Position numbers and translations under genes: made by a program. Shown piece by piece: positions 1-6,184 of a stretch of 10,269 bases of DNA. The notes under the pieces are model-generated. The model had not been told where the DNA came from. It did no database searches and was given only the letters and a program-made list of their open reading frames with translations. Every line of letters begins with the position of its first letter. Position 1 is the stretch's first letter. The DNA is taken from positions 1-10,269 of the forward strand of contig CAZKUN010000298.1 of the NCBI GenBank assembly GCA_964555935.1. Reading direction: 5' to 3'. This stretch comes from CAZKUN01 sp964555935. Its GTDB lineage: Bacteria; Armatimonadota; Zipacnadia; Zipacnadales; VGFC01.

Positions 1-225
1 CCGGCGGAGATCGTCGACCCGGCGGAGATCGTCGACCCGGCGGAGATCGTCGACCCGGCGGAGATCGTCGACCAAGCGGAGATCGTCGACCCGGCGGCGC
101 GCCTCGTCCTGGTGCCGACCGTCGTCCCAGTGGAGATCGTCGCCCTGGCGGAGACCGTCGACCGGGCGGAGACCGTCGACCCAGTAGCGACCGTCGACCG
201 AGCGGAGATCGTCGACCCGGCGGAG
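1..225. repeat. 18-bp tandem repeat array (coding)
   Basis: Four identical copies of ccggcggagatcgtcgac occupy 1-72. A fifth copy with two changes occupies 73-90. More diverged copies, interrupted by a variant segment at about 91-129, continue to about 225. The array lies inside the reading frame ending at 380 and encodes the GGDRRP hexapeptides. The left-most copies are identical while the right-hand ones have diverged. This suggests recent expansion, or slippage, at the left side of what is visible. Confidence 0.9.
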
Positions 226-380
226 CCCCTCGTCCTGGTGGTGATCGCAGTCGTCCGACCAGTGACCGTCGTCACTCCTCTGCCGACCGGGGACCGCGCC
301 GAGGTGACTCGCGCGGCAGCAGGAATGCCCCGCGCGGGAAGGGAAGAGACGCCGGGTCCCGGCCCGAGCGGAAGCGATAG
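3..380 (+). CDS. C-terminal tail of a GGDRRP-repeat, Arg/Gly-rich protein (5' partial)
   Basis: This is the end of a gene that begins left of the window, read in the frame starting at base 3 and stopping at TAG 378-380. It encodes about 125 residues of low-complexity sequence: hexapeptides of the type G/S-G-D-R-R-P, then a basic tail ending in PERKR. The frame was chosen from the substitution pattern between repeat copies. In this frame most differences are synonymous (Pro CCC/CCA/CCT/CCG, Asp GAT/GAC, Arg CGA/CGC) or Gly-to-Ser. In the frame that reads PAEIVD the same differences change residues (Pro to Gln, Leu or Arg; Ile to Thr). Basic disordered tails like this occur on bacterial RNA-binding proteins such as DEAD-box helicases, S4-type pseudouridine synthases and some translation factors. 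That is an inference: no folded domain lies inside the window, so the protein itself cannot be named. One caution is that third-position GC in this frame is lower than in the neighbouring genes. Confidence 0.7.
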   Translation, partial: GGDRRPGGDRRPGGDRRPGGDRRPSGDRRPGGAPRPGADRRPSGDRRPGGDRRPGGDRRPSSDRRPSGDRRPGGAPRPGGDRSRPTSDRRHSSADRGPRRGDSRGSRNAPRGKGRDAGSRPERKR

Positions 381-425
381 TCGAATGGCTCGCCGACGCC
401 TTCAGGGCGACTTGGGAACAATGTA

Positions 426-484
426 ATACTACTAGGGTTGATAGTATGGAGCAGAGGGTATATACTATTCGAGGCAGTACTACA
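426..484. promoter_or_regulatory. Probable BlaI operator region
   Basis: A perfect dyad ATACTA-N10-TAGTAT spans 426-447 and covers the -35 box. A second ATACTA at 462-467 overlaps the -10 box. It is followed by the palindrome AGTACT at 476-481 and by TACTACA at 478-484. BlaI/MecI/CopY repressors are known to bind dyads built on TACA/TGTA, often extended to TACTACA-like half-sites. The position over the promoter of a blaI-family gene fits negative autoregulation. The exact half-site boundaries are inferred. Confidence 0.65.
438..466 (+). promoter_or_regulatory. Sigma-70-type promoter of the blaI-M56 operon
   Basis: TTGATA at 438-443 and TATACT at 461-466 are separated by 17 bases. Each hexamer differs from consensus at one position and the spacing is optimal. 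Transcription would start near 473, leaving an untranslated leader of about 90 bases before the ATG at 565. This is the best promoter match seen in the window. Confidence 0.75.
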
Positions 485-564
485 GGCGGCAGCAGTAACT
501 TCGCCCTCTGTGGACTGTCAGACCACGAGATTACCGGTACGTAGCTACCGAGGAGGTTGTAACG

Positions 565-1011
565 ATGGCCAGTGAAGAGAAGCCCCGTGTATCAGTTTAC
601 AGGCCCGACGAGCAGGGCATTCATCAGGCGCTGGGGCAGCTCGAGGCTAGCGTGATGGACGCAGTCTGGGAAGCAGAAGGCGCGCTCTGCGTTGAGGACG
701 TCCGGAAGGTCCTGGCGGCGAAGAAGGAAGCGGCATACACGACGATCATGACGACGCTGGACCGGCTCTACAAGAAGGGTTTCCTCGACCGCGACCGCCG
801 TGGCAAGGCCTACTACTACGTGGCCAAGGTCACCAAGGCCGAACTGGGATCCAACGTGACCAAGCAGGTCATAGATGGCCTCCTGAAGACCTTCGCCGAG
901 CCCGCGATCTCATACTTCGTTGAGGCGCTGGGCGATGCCGACCCGGAGCAGCTGGACTCGCTGGCAGAGCTGATCGAAAAGAAGCGCGCCGAGCAAGGCG
1001 AGCAGGAGTAA
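565..1011 (+). CDS. blaI: BlaI/MecI/CopY-family transcriptional repressor
   Basis: This 148-residue protein has the family's usual architecture with a slightly long N-terminus. The winged-helix DNA-binding domain covers about residues 20-88. It opens with LGQLEASVMDAVWE (23-36) and contains the hallmark AYTTIMTTLDRLYKKG (57-72), which holds the recognition helix. The wing is RRGKAYYY (78-85). The C-terminal helices (about 92-142) are the expected dimerisation region, where partner proteases cleave known homologues. The start is secure: AGGAGG at 551-556 lies 8 bases before the ATG. In the family, these repressors dimerise on promoter dyads and are inactivated when an M56 protease signals. The next gene is an M56 protease, and a matching operator covers the promoter upstream. 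The gene symbol is at family level only. No beta-lactamase is present in the window, so penicillin resistance should not be assumed. Confidence 0.93.
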   Translation: MASEEKPRVSVYRPDEQGIHQALGQLEASVMDAVWEAEGALCVEDVRKVLAAKKEAAYTTIMTTLDRLYKKGFLDRDRRGKAYYYVAKVTKAELGSNVTKQVIDGLLKTFAEPAISYFVEALGDADPEQLDSLAELIEKKRAEQGEQE

Positions 1012-1050
1012 CGTCGGGCGAAGGCCAAATCTGAAAACTCACCGCTATTA

Positions 1051-1081
1051 GCGCCCAGGACGATCCACTAATCCTGGGCGC
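1051..1081 (+). terminator. Perfect 10-bp hairpin between blaI and the M56 gene (attenuator or processing element)
   Basis: GCGCCCAGGA (1051-1060) and its exact reverse complement (1072-1081) flank an 11-base loop. No clear U-tract follows (the next bases are GAGCGTTTC), so it is not a textbook intrinsic terminator. It lies in the 115-base gap between two genes that normally share a transcript. It could partly terminate transcription, so that more repressor than protease is made, or it could stabilise the upstream mRNA. The stem is seen directly; its role is inferred. Confidence 0.55.
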
Positions 1082-1126
1082 GAGCGTTTCAGTCTCCTAA
1101 CGCCCCGCCGGTGGGCCGGGATCGCG

Positions 1127-2137
1127 ATGAGCTTCCTACTGGCGGGAATCATCCTCTCCGTTGTCGTCGCTTACGCCACGAGCGCGTTGGCGCTACTGCC
1201 GGTGGCCGCCGTCGTCGAGGCCCTCCCCGCGGCCGAAGCGAGGCGCGAGGTCACCGCGTGGATGGTCGCCCTGCTCCTCCCGCATATCGCCGCCGTCGCA
1301 GCCGTTGTGTATGCCTCGCGGCTCCACGCCCTCGATCCCGTTGAGTGGGCCATCCGTCGCGAGCAGATGCGCCACCTGTCGTTCTGGTGGCTGGTGGGCA
1401 GCCCTGATGCGGCCTACCGGATCAGGTTTGCCGCGCTGATTGGGTGCGCGCTCTTGGCTGTCGGTCTCATCCGGCCCATCTTCTCAGCCATCCTCGCTTG
1501 GCGGTACGGCTCGACCCTCTCGCGCTCGTCCGGCCACGTTCCCGAACTCGACGTCTACCTTACGCCGTTGAAACGCCCTTGGTCCACGTGCGTCGGGTTC
1601 TTCGACACGCGAGTCTACCTGACGTCGGGCGCCGTGGGCATCATGAACGCGCAAGAACTCAGCTCGGTGATCGCCCACGAGCACGCGCACGGGACTCGGC
1701 GCGACAATTTGCGGCTGCTCGCCGCCCAGGCGCTGCTCGGTCCCCTGATCCTGATGCCCACGTCGCGTTATGTCTATCGTCGTCTTCAGGCCGCTATCGA
1801 GCGCGCCGCCGACCAGGTCGCTGCTGGGTCACCCGACGACCGCCAGGACCTCGCGGCAGCTCTCGTCAAGGCCGCGCGCAAGCTCCGCGACTACAACCCC
1901 GATCCCGATGAGGACACTGTGCGCCGGCGGCTGGCCGGTCGGTACCGCGAGGAGTTCGTCGCGGAACGCGCCCAGCAGCTTCTCGAGGCCGACGATGCGC
2001 CTCACCCCAAGACCACGCAGTTGACCCTCTCCCTGGCGACCTTGGCCATGCTGGCGCTGCTGGTCGCGAGCGTGGGCTTCCTGGCTCCAACGATCCGCTC
2101 TCTCTACGAAAGTCTCGTCGCCGCCCTGGGTGCCTGA
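1127..2137 (+). CDS. M56-family (BlaR1-like) membrane zinc metallopeptidase without sensor domain
   Basis: This is a 336-residue integral membrane protease. Predicted membrane helices lie at about 3-30, 43-63, 96-122 and 305-326. The zinc-binding HExxH motif is HEHAH at 184-188. The likely third ligand, Glu225, sits in ERAAD (225-229), as in the M56 pattern. In characterised systems such a protease is activated by a signal outside the cell and triggers cleavage of BlaI. BlaR1 proper is nearly twice as long because a penicillin-binding sensor domain follows its last helix. Here the protein ends soon after its last predicted helix, so it has no extracellular sensor of its own. The ATG at 1127 begins the first helix directly and no strong Shine-Dalgarno is visible. 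It follows blaI by 115 bases, and the conserved pairing supports the call. The actual signal and substrate are unknown. Confidence 0.88.
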   Translation: MSFLLAGIILSVVVAYATSALALLPVAAVVEALPAAEARREVTAWMVALLLPHIAAVAAVVYASRLHALDPVEWAIRREQMRHLSFWWLVGSPDAAYRIRFAALIGCALLAVGLIRPIFSAILAWRYGSTLSRSSGHVPELDVYLTPLKRPWSTCVGFFDTRVYLTSGAVGIMNAQELSSVIAHEHAHGTRRDNLRLLAAQALLGPLILMPTSRYVYRRLQAAIERAADQVAAGSPDDRQDLAAALVKAARKLRDYNPDPDEDTVRRRLAGRYREEFVAERAQQLLEADDAPHPKTTQLTLSLATLAMLALLVASVGFLAPTIRSLYESLVAALGA

Positions 2138-2198
2138 ACTTCCCAGGAACCCCGCCGCGCCCGCGCCGTCTAAGGTTCTATCCATAGGATTGGGGGAC

Positions 2199-2882
2199 AT
2201 GACCATGGGAATGTGGGTCATCGAGTTCATCATGGAGGTTGAGGAGAGGTACGGAGTAGAGATCCCGGAGAGTGAGCTGGAGAGCTGGGTCACCATCGAT
2301 GATGCTGTGAACTACGTGGCTGCGCAAACGGGTCGCGGAGTGGGGTCGTCTTGGCTCTGCTCGAACTACCGGAGCTTTGACCGTCTGCGACGGGCGTTCC
2401 GGGAAGTGTTGGGCGTGCCCATCGACCGCCCAACCATGAAGGCCCGGCTCGATACGGTCGTTCCGCGCGAGGGCCGCCGCCGTCACCTGCGCGCGCTGAC
2501 GAGAGCCTCAGGGCTGCCGGTTCGCCTGTCCATACCGGGCGTCTCTCCCCAGGCGAGCTTCATGCTCGCCGGCATGGGGGCACTGGGCCTGTTGCTGGCG
2601 GGGCTCCTTGGCACGGCAGGGCAGATTCCGGTCGCCATTGTCGTGTTCGGTTGCACGCTCACCGGCGTGACCTTTCTGGCCCGCCGCCTCCAGCAGCATG
2701 CAATCCAAACAGGCCGCGATCCGGCGGGGACAACGGTCGCGGATCTCATCCGCGACTCCGCCCCTCACGTCGCGCCCACGCGCGAGGGCCTCCGAGCGGA
2801 GATCTGCGAGATGGCTCAGTGCGAGTTCACCTACATGAAGACACCGATTACCGGAGAGACTCGCTTCGCTGACTTAGAGTGA
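2199..2882 (+). CDS. Membrane protein with a degenerate acyl-carrier-like segment, one repeat unit
   Basis: This protein is 227 residues long from the ATG at 2199. A GTG at 2130, overlapping the M56 gene, would add 23 residues, but that extension is not matched in the paralogue and has no Shine-Dalgarno, whereas AGGA lies 9 bases before 2199. Residues 3-43 resemble helices II-IV of an acyl carrier protein (IEFIMEVEERYGVEIP, then TIDDAVNYV). The position of the phosphopantetheine serine in the usual DSL motif is Gly4, so no prosthetic group should attach. A basic helical segment follows (about 59-110, with FDRLRRAF and a VPREGRRR stretch). Two membrane helices lie at about 120-138 and 142-161, then TTVADLI (178-184). 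The end, about 197-227, resembles ACP helix I running up to, but not into, a DSL motif. It sits 61 bases after the M56 gene. Function is unknown; database neighbours are probably labelled phosphopantetheine-binding or hypothetical. Confidence 0.72.
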   Translation: MTMGMWVIEFIMEVEERYGVEIPESELESWVTIDDAVNYVAAQTGRGVGSSWLCSNYRSFDRLRRAFREVLGVPIDRPTMKARLDTVVPREGRRRHLRALTRASGLPVRLSIPGVSPQASFMLAGMGALGLLLAGLLGTAGQIPVAIVVFGCTLTGVTFLARRLQQHAIQTGRDPAGTTVADLIRDSAPHVAPTREGLRAEICEMAQCEFTYMKTPITGETRFADLE

Positions 2883-2942
2883 CGTGCCGCGTAGCGACGG
2901 GCTTCCACCCCGTCGACCCCGATGGCTTGAGAATTCAGGACT

Positions 2943-2949
2943 GGAGAGG
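2943..2949 (+). promoter_or_regulatory. Shine-Dalgarno deciding the ATG start at 2956
   Basis: GGAGAGG lies 6 bases before the ATG at 2956. The competing GTG at 2884 has no such sequence. The ATG also starts at the same point of the ACP-like segment (M-G-L/M) as the second of three clustered ATGs (2205) in the upstream paralogue. Confidence 0.7.
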
Positions 2950-2955
2950 CCGGCA

Positions 2956-4488
2956 ATGGGACTGGAAATGGTCGAGTTCGTGATGGAGCTGGAGGACCGG
3001 TTCGACGTCGAGATCCCCGATGCGGAACTCGATGGCGTCTACACCTTCGGCGACTTCTACCGACTGATCTGCGCGAAGACGAACCCCACCGACGAGCCCG
3101 GACCGTGTCCGACGCCCGGCGTGTTCCTGCGGCTGCGGACCGCGCTTTGCGAGGTGGTCGGCGTTAGGTCGTCACGCATCCGCCCCGACACTCCGCTCGT
3201 TGAACTGATCCCGCCTGAGACGCGCCTGGCGGCTTGGCCGAAGCTTGAGCACGCGATGGGCCTCAAGCTGTCGCCCCTGAGCAAGCCGGAGTGGGTGCAC
3301 AGTTGGGCGGCCGGCGGCGGCTGCCTTGGAGTCATTCTGGGCTGCATCCTCGCAGGAGTGGTGGCGTGGTGGATGCTCCCGATTGTCTGGGCGCTGGCGG
3401 GTGCCTGGGTTACCGTGTGGGAGTTGAGGACCGGTCATCTCGCCCTTGAGTTGCCTCCACACATCCGCACTGTGGGCGACCTCGTCAAGTCGACAGTCGG
3501 CCTGAACCTGCCGCGCCCAGACACCGGCCGGGCGCCATCGCGCGAGGCCATCTGGCAGGGAATCGTGGACGTCGCCGTCGAGGAACTCCAAAGCCCGGTC
3601 GAGTACGTCCGCCCTGACGTCATCATCTCGGACGTCGCCGACTGGTACCCGCCTCCGGGCGTCGACTACCGCGGTCACGCCGCCAAGCCACCGCGGACTC
3701 ACCCGGGGGGCATTGCCGTCGACCTGGACTTGCCGCTCCGTCGGCCGAACATCGTCCTGGACCTCGAATACGACTGCGGGGTGCGCCTCAGCGGGCACGA
3801 ACTGCTGTCGGCTCACACTGTCTGGGATCTCTACCAGCTGACTCTCTCGCGCCGCGGGCTGACCGCGTCCCAGCCGAATGAATGCCCGAGTTCCGAGGTC
3901 TTCAACGCTCTCCGCAGGGCGCTGATCGATGGGTTCGGGGTGTCTCGAAGCTCCGTGGGACTGGACGCGAGGATGGAGGATCTCGTCCCCGCTCGCCGGC
4001 GGCGCAAGGCCTGGGCGGCGATACGCGAGGCGACCGGGCTTAGGTTGCCGCAGTTGGAGCCGTCGCCCAACGCGACAGGCAACGCGGAAGGTCTCGGATG
4101 CCTGTTCGGCGTCCCACCGGCGTTCATTGGGGTTCTTCTAGGGGCGGCTGGGATGTCCGACGGCGGTCTGGGGGCGTTCGGCGGTGGGCTCGCGGTTGCA
4201 GGCGTCAGTATCGCCATCGGCGCGGGAATCGCGTATGGCGTGTACCACAGCGTGATGGCGGCGGCGGGGCTGGACACCCGCACGGTTCCCGAGTCTTGCG
4301 GGACCCTCGCCGGCCTCGTCCGCGAGACGGTCGCTCTGAACTACAACAGGCTCGCCGATGGAACAGAGGGTGCCGAGACGTTACGCATCTGGGATCGTCT
4401 GCTCGCGGTCGTCGCGAAGCACTGCCCATCCCTGTCGAGTGGTTCCGTGCGAGGGAGCACCTTGCTCGAGGCGCTGGGGAGGATCTAG
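2956..4488 (+). CDS. Membrane protein with two tandem degenerate acyl-carrier-like repeat units
   Basis: This protein is 510 residues long from the ATG at 2956, which has GGAGAGG 6 bases upstream. The GTG at 2884 would add 24 residues with no Shine-Dalgarno and no counterpart in the paralogue. Unit 1 (about 1-232) has an ACP-like segment (MGLEMVEFVMELEDRF at 1-16, then TFGDFYRLI), with Gly2 at the phosphopantetheine serine position. It continues with FLRLRTAL, two membrane helices (about 119-137 and 139-155), TVGDLVKS and an ACP helix I-like end (EAIWQGIVDV). Unit 2 (about 260-510) repeats the plan: VLDLEYDCGVRL and HTVWDLYQL, FNALRRAL, two glycine-rich membrane segments (about 380-398 and 408-431), then LRIWDRLLAVVAKH. 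In unit 2 the serine motif is lost. It is a clear paralogue of the gene 73 bases upstream and probably shares its transcript. A carrier role is unlikely; a membrane scaffold or sensor is a guess. Confidence 0.72.
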   Translation: MGLEMVEFVMELEDRFDVEIPDAELDGVYTFGDFYRLICAKTNPTDEPGPCPTPGVFLRLRTALCEVVGVRSSRIRPDTPLVELIPPETRLAAWPKLEHAMGLKLSPLSKPEWVHSWAAGGGCLGVILGCILAGVVAWWMLPIVWALAGAWVTVWELRTGHLALELPPHIRTVGDLVKSTVGLNLPRPDTGRAPSREAIWQGIVDVAVEELQSPVEYVRPDVIISDVADWYPPPGVDYRGHAAKPPRTHPGGIAVDLDLPLRRPNIVLDLEYDCGVRLSGHELLSAHTVWDLYQLTLSRRGLTASQPNECPSSEVFNALRRALIDGFGVSRSSVGLDARMEDLVPARRRRKAWAAIREATGLRLPQLEPSPNATGNAEGLGCLFGVPPAFIGVLLGAAGMSDGGLGAFGGGLAVAGVSIAIGAGIAYGVYHSVMAAAGLDTRTVPESCGTLAGLVRETVALNYNRLADGTEGAETLRIWDRLLAVVAKHCPSLSSGSVRGSTLLEALGRI

Positions 4489-4498
4489 GTCGGCGTGG

Positions 4499-5995
4499 CT
4501 ACTCTACCGTATGGGTCAATCGGTCAGAGAACCAGATCGGCCCGCCAGTCTCGAACCGGGCCCGGATGTAGTGAGTGCCGGGCGCGCCGAACACGTGCTC
4601 GGTCTCGACAGGCTCGGTGCTGTTAGCGCGCACCCGCACCTGGCGAACGGTCGTCTTCACGCTGCCGTCAGGTTGCTCCGCCTCGACGACGTACTTCCCG
4701 TTGATGTCGCCGTCGGTGGGGTTGTCGAAGGTGACGGACAGGACTCCGTCCTCGAAGCCGACGTCGGTGGTATTGAGCTGGAAACGGTTCGGGTCGATGT
4801 TGACCTTCGTCAGCACCCCGTCGCCCTCGGGCGCCCACGATGACGCTCCCTGCTCGCGCCGCAACTCAAGCTGCCAGTCCTCTTCGTCCTCGGTTGGGCC
4901 GCCCAGAAGCGCTAGCGGAACGCGCATCTCAGTAGTCCAGCCCGCCCGGCTGATCTTGCTCGCCGCGTAGGCGCCGATGCCTGGCAGCTCAGCACCGGCG
5001 GATGTCGGGTCGGCGTCCAGCACCACCGCGCGATCATACCCTCGACGGATTCTCAGCGTTACGCGATCTTCGATGGTGTCCGCTCGCAGGAGCTTGTTGT
5101 CCCGGCAGTCAAACGCGACGTACAGCCAGTAGTCATCGAGGCCTACGTAGGCGACCGTCTCGTGCTCGGCCGTCGCGGTTCCGTCGCTGTTAAGGAACCA
5201 CCGCGTCTTCGCGGCTTGACGCCATGTCTCGTCGTCGAGCAATCCATCGAGCACCGGCGCCGCCACGCGTTTGGCCTCGAGGGTCTTCTCCGCGTGGACC
5301 GCCTGGTAACGCTCTTCCTCACGCGCCCTGGATGCCTCGATCCGCCCATTGTCCCGCGCCCAGCGCCATAGGTTCTGCAGGCCCGTGATCTCCGGGTAGT
5401 CGTCAACACATGACACGACGATGAGGCCGTCGCCCACCTCTTGGCGCGCCATGATGGGCAGATCGTGATCGCAGCGCGCCATGATCGACCAACGCCCTGA
5501 TGCCTGGTCCAGATGGGTTTCCGCGCCAGTCGGCTTGGCAACGCCCGCCAACAGCGTATGCCGCACATCGACCCAATCGACTGAGTCGCCTGGCTCCGCC
5601 TCGGCGTTGAGTCGGAGGCTTTGCTCGACTCCCCCGAGCCATCCCAGATCGCTTTGCCCCGACACGACTATTACCAGCACGCCTCCGTAGCGCACCCACT
5701 GATGCAGTCTCTCGGCCCGCTCTTTCAGCGCGTCTTCTCGCTTGGGCGTCATCCACAGGATGATGTCGCCCGCGTATGGCCTCGCGATTAGGCCTTCGAT
5801 GCCCGCCTCGTCCATCGTCTCCGATGGCCAGGCGAGTTTCGCCAGTGCCTCGGTCACGTCGGCCGTGGCGACCCCGCCCGAGCCCTGAACGACAGTGACG
5901 CGCGGCACGGAGGCTTCCGGTTGTGTCGGCGCCTGGCAGGCAGCCGCCGCAAGCCCGATGCTCGCGATCCAAATCGCGATGGGAGTGCGCCTCAT
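4499..5995 (-). CDS. Lipoprotein with amidotransferase-like domain, CBM9-like domain and beta-rich C-terminus
   Basis: This is a 498-residue precursor. The start at 5995 is chosen because AGGAG lies 7 bases upstream (6003-6007 on the + strand) and a lipoprotein signal follows at once: MRR, a hydrophobic stretch, and LAAAAC with lipidated Cys20. Reading further upstream adds 77 residues that look non-coding. Residues about 31-207 resemble a class I glutamine amidotransferase-like or ThuA-like fold (GDIILWMTPK; WVRYGGVLVIVVSG, 100-113), with no obvious catalytic triad. Residues about 246-393 resemble a family 9-like carbohydrate-binding module: PVLDGLLDDETW at 247-258, then VAYVGLDDYWLYVAFDC. 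The remainder (about 400-498) is beta-rich and Ig-like. Such lipoproteins are expected at the cell surface or in the periplasm, binding glycans. It converges with the ACP-like gene, with only 10 bases between stop codons. Catalytic activity cannot be claimed. Confidence 0.75.
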   Translation of the reverse strand: MRRTPIAIWIASIGLAAAACQAPTQPEASVPRVTVVQGSGGVATADVTEALAKLAWPSETMDEAGIEGLIARPYAGDIILWMTPKREDALKERAERLHQWVRYGGVLVIVVSGQSDLGWLGGVEQSLRLNAEAEPGDSVDWVDVRHTLLAGVAKPTGAETHLDQASGRWSIMARCDHDLPIMARQEVGDGLIVVSCVDDYPEITGLQNLWRWARDNGRIEASRAREEERYQAVHAEKTLEAKRVAAPVLDGLLDDETWRQAAKTRWFLNSDGTATAEHETVAYVGLDDYWLYVAFDCRDNKLLRADTIEDRVTLRIRRGYDRAVVLDADPTSAGAELPGIGAYAASKISRAGWTTEMRVPLALLGGPTEDEEDWQLELRREQGASSWAPEGDGVLTKVNIDPNRFQLNTTDVGFEDGVLSVTFDNPTDGDINGKYVVEAEQPDGSVKTTVRQVRVRANSTEPVETEHVFGAPGTHYIRARFETGGPIWFSDRLTHTVE

Positions 5996-6184
5996 CCATC
6001 CGCTCCTTGGCACGCGCCCGTGACCTTGACCGGCCATGCCCGATGCAGTATCGTACCGCGTTCCCGACATCGTTCCTCTTCGACCGATGCCTCGGAAGGG
6101 CCTCCCGCGGCTCGGTGAAGGGTTTGACTCGTACCTCGGGAAGTGCCTTGCCAACCGACGGCCACTGAAAGCGCACTCCTCAAC
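5996..6184. other. Divergent intergenic region between the lipoprotein and MFS genes
   Basis: These 189 bases separate two divergent genes, so promoters for both are expected here. On the minus strand GATACT (6052-6047) is a fair -10 box but lacks a matching -35. On the plus strand TTGACT (6124-6129) is a fair -35 but lacks a -10 at suitable spacing. No operator-like dyad matching the blaI sites was found. Confidence 0.4.
6003..6007 (-). promoter_or_regulatory. Shine-Dalgarno of the lipoprotein gene
   Basis: On the minus strand, AGGAG is followed by 7 bases and the ATG at 5995-5993. This fixes the start at the lipoprotein signal peptide rather than at any of the upstream start codons in the same open frame. 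Confidence 0.8.

Noticed and set aside
1..90. CRISPR-like array
   Set aside because: The 18-bp units are directly adjacent with no unique spacers and keep a coding frame.
390..410. Possible terminator after the repeat-protein gene (TCGCC and GGCGA)
   Set aside because: The stem is only five base pairs with a loop of about 11 bases and no U-tract, weak evidence in GC-rich DNA.
112..426. Open frame reading PAEIVD/VETVD-type repeats, 104 residues
   Set aside because: Substitutions between the repeat copies are mainly non-synonymous in this frame and mainly synonymous in the GGDRRP frame. Its stop also falls in the operator of the blaI promoter.
535..550. CGGTA/TACCG hairpin just before the blaI Shine-Dalgarno
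   Set aside because: A five-base-pair stem is within chance expectation, and the Shine-Dalgarno itself stays unpaired.
5403..6176. Minus-strand arginine-rich open frame of 257 codons
   Set aside because: It is a frame-shifted shadow of the lipoprotein gene. The composition is Arg/Ala/Gly-rich, as in off-frame translations of GC-rich DNA, and it has no domain.
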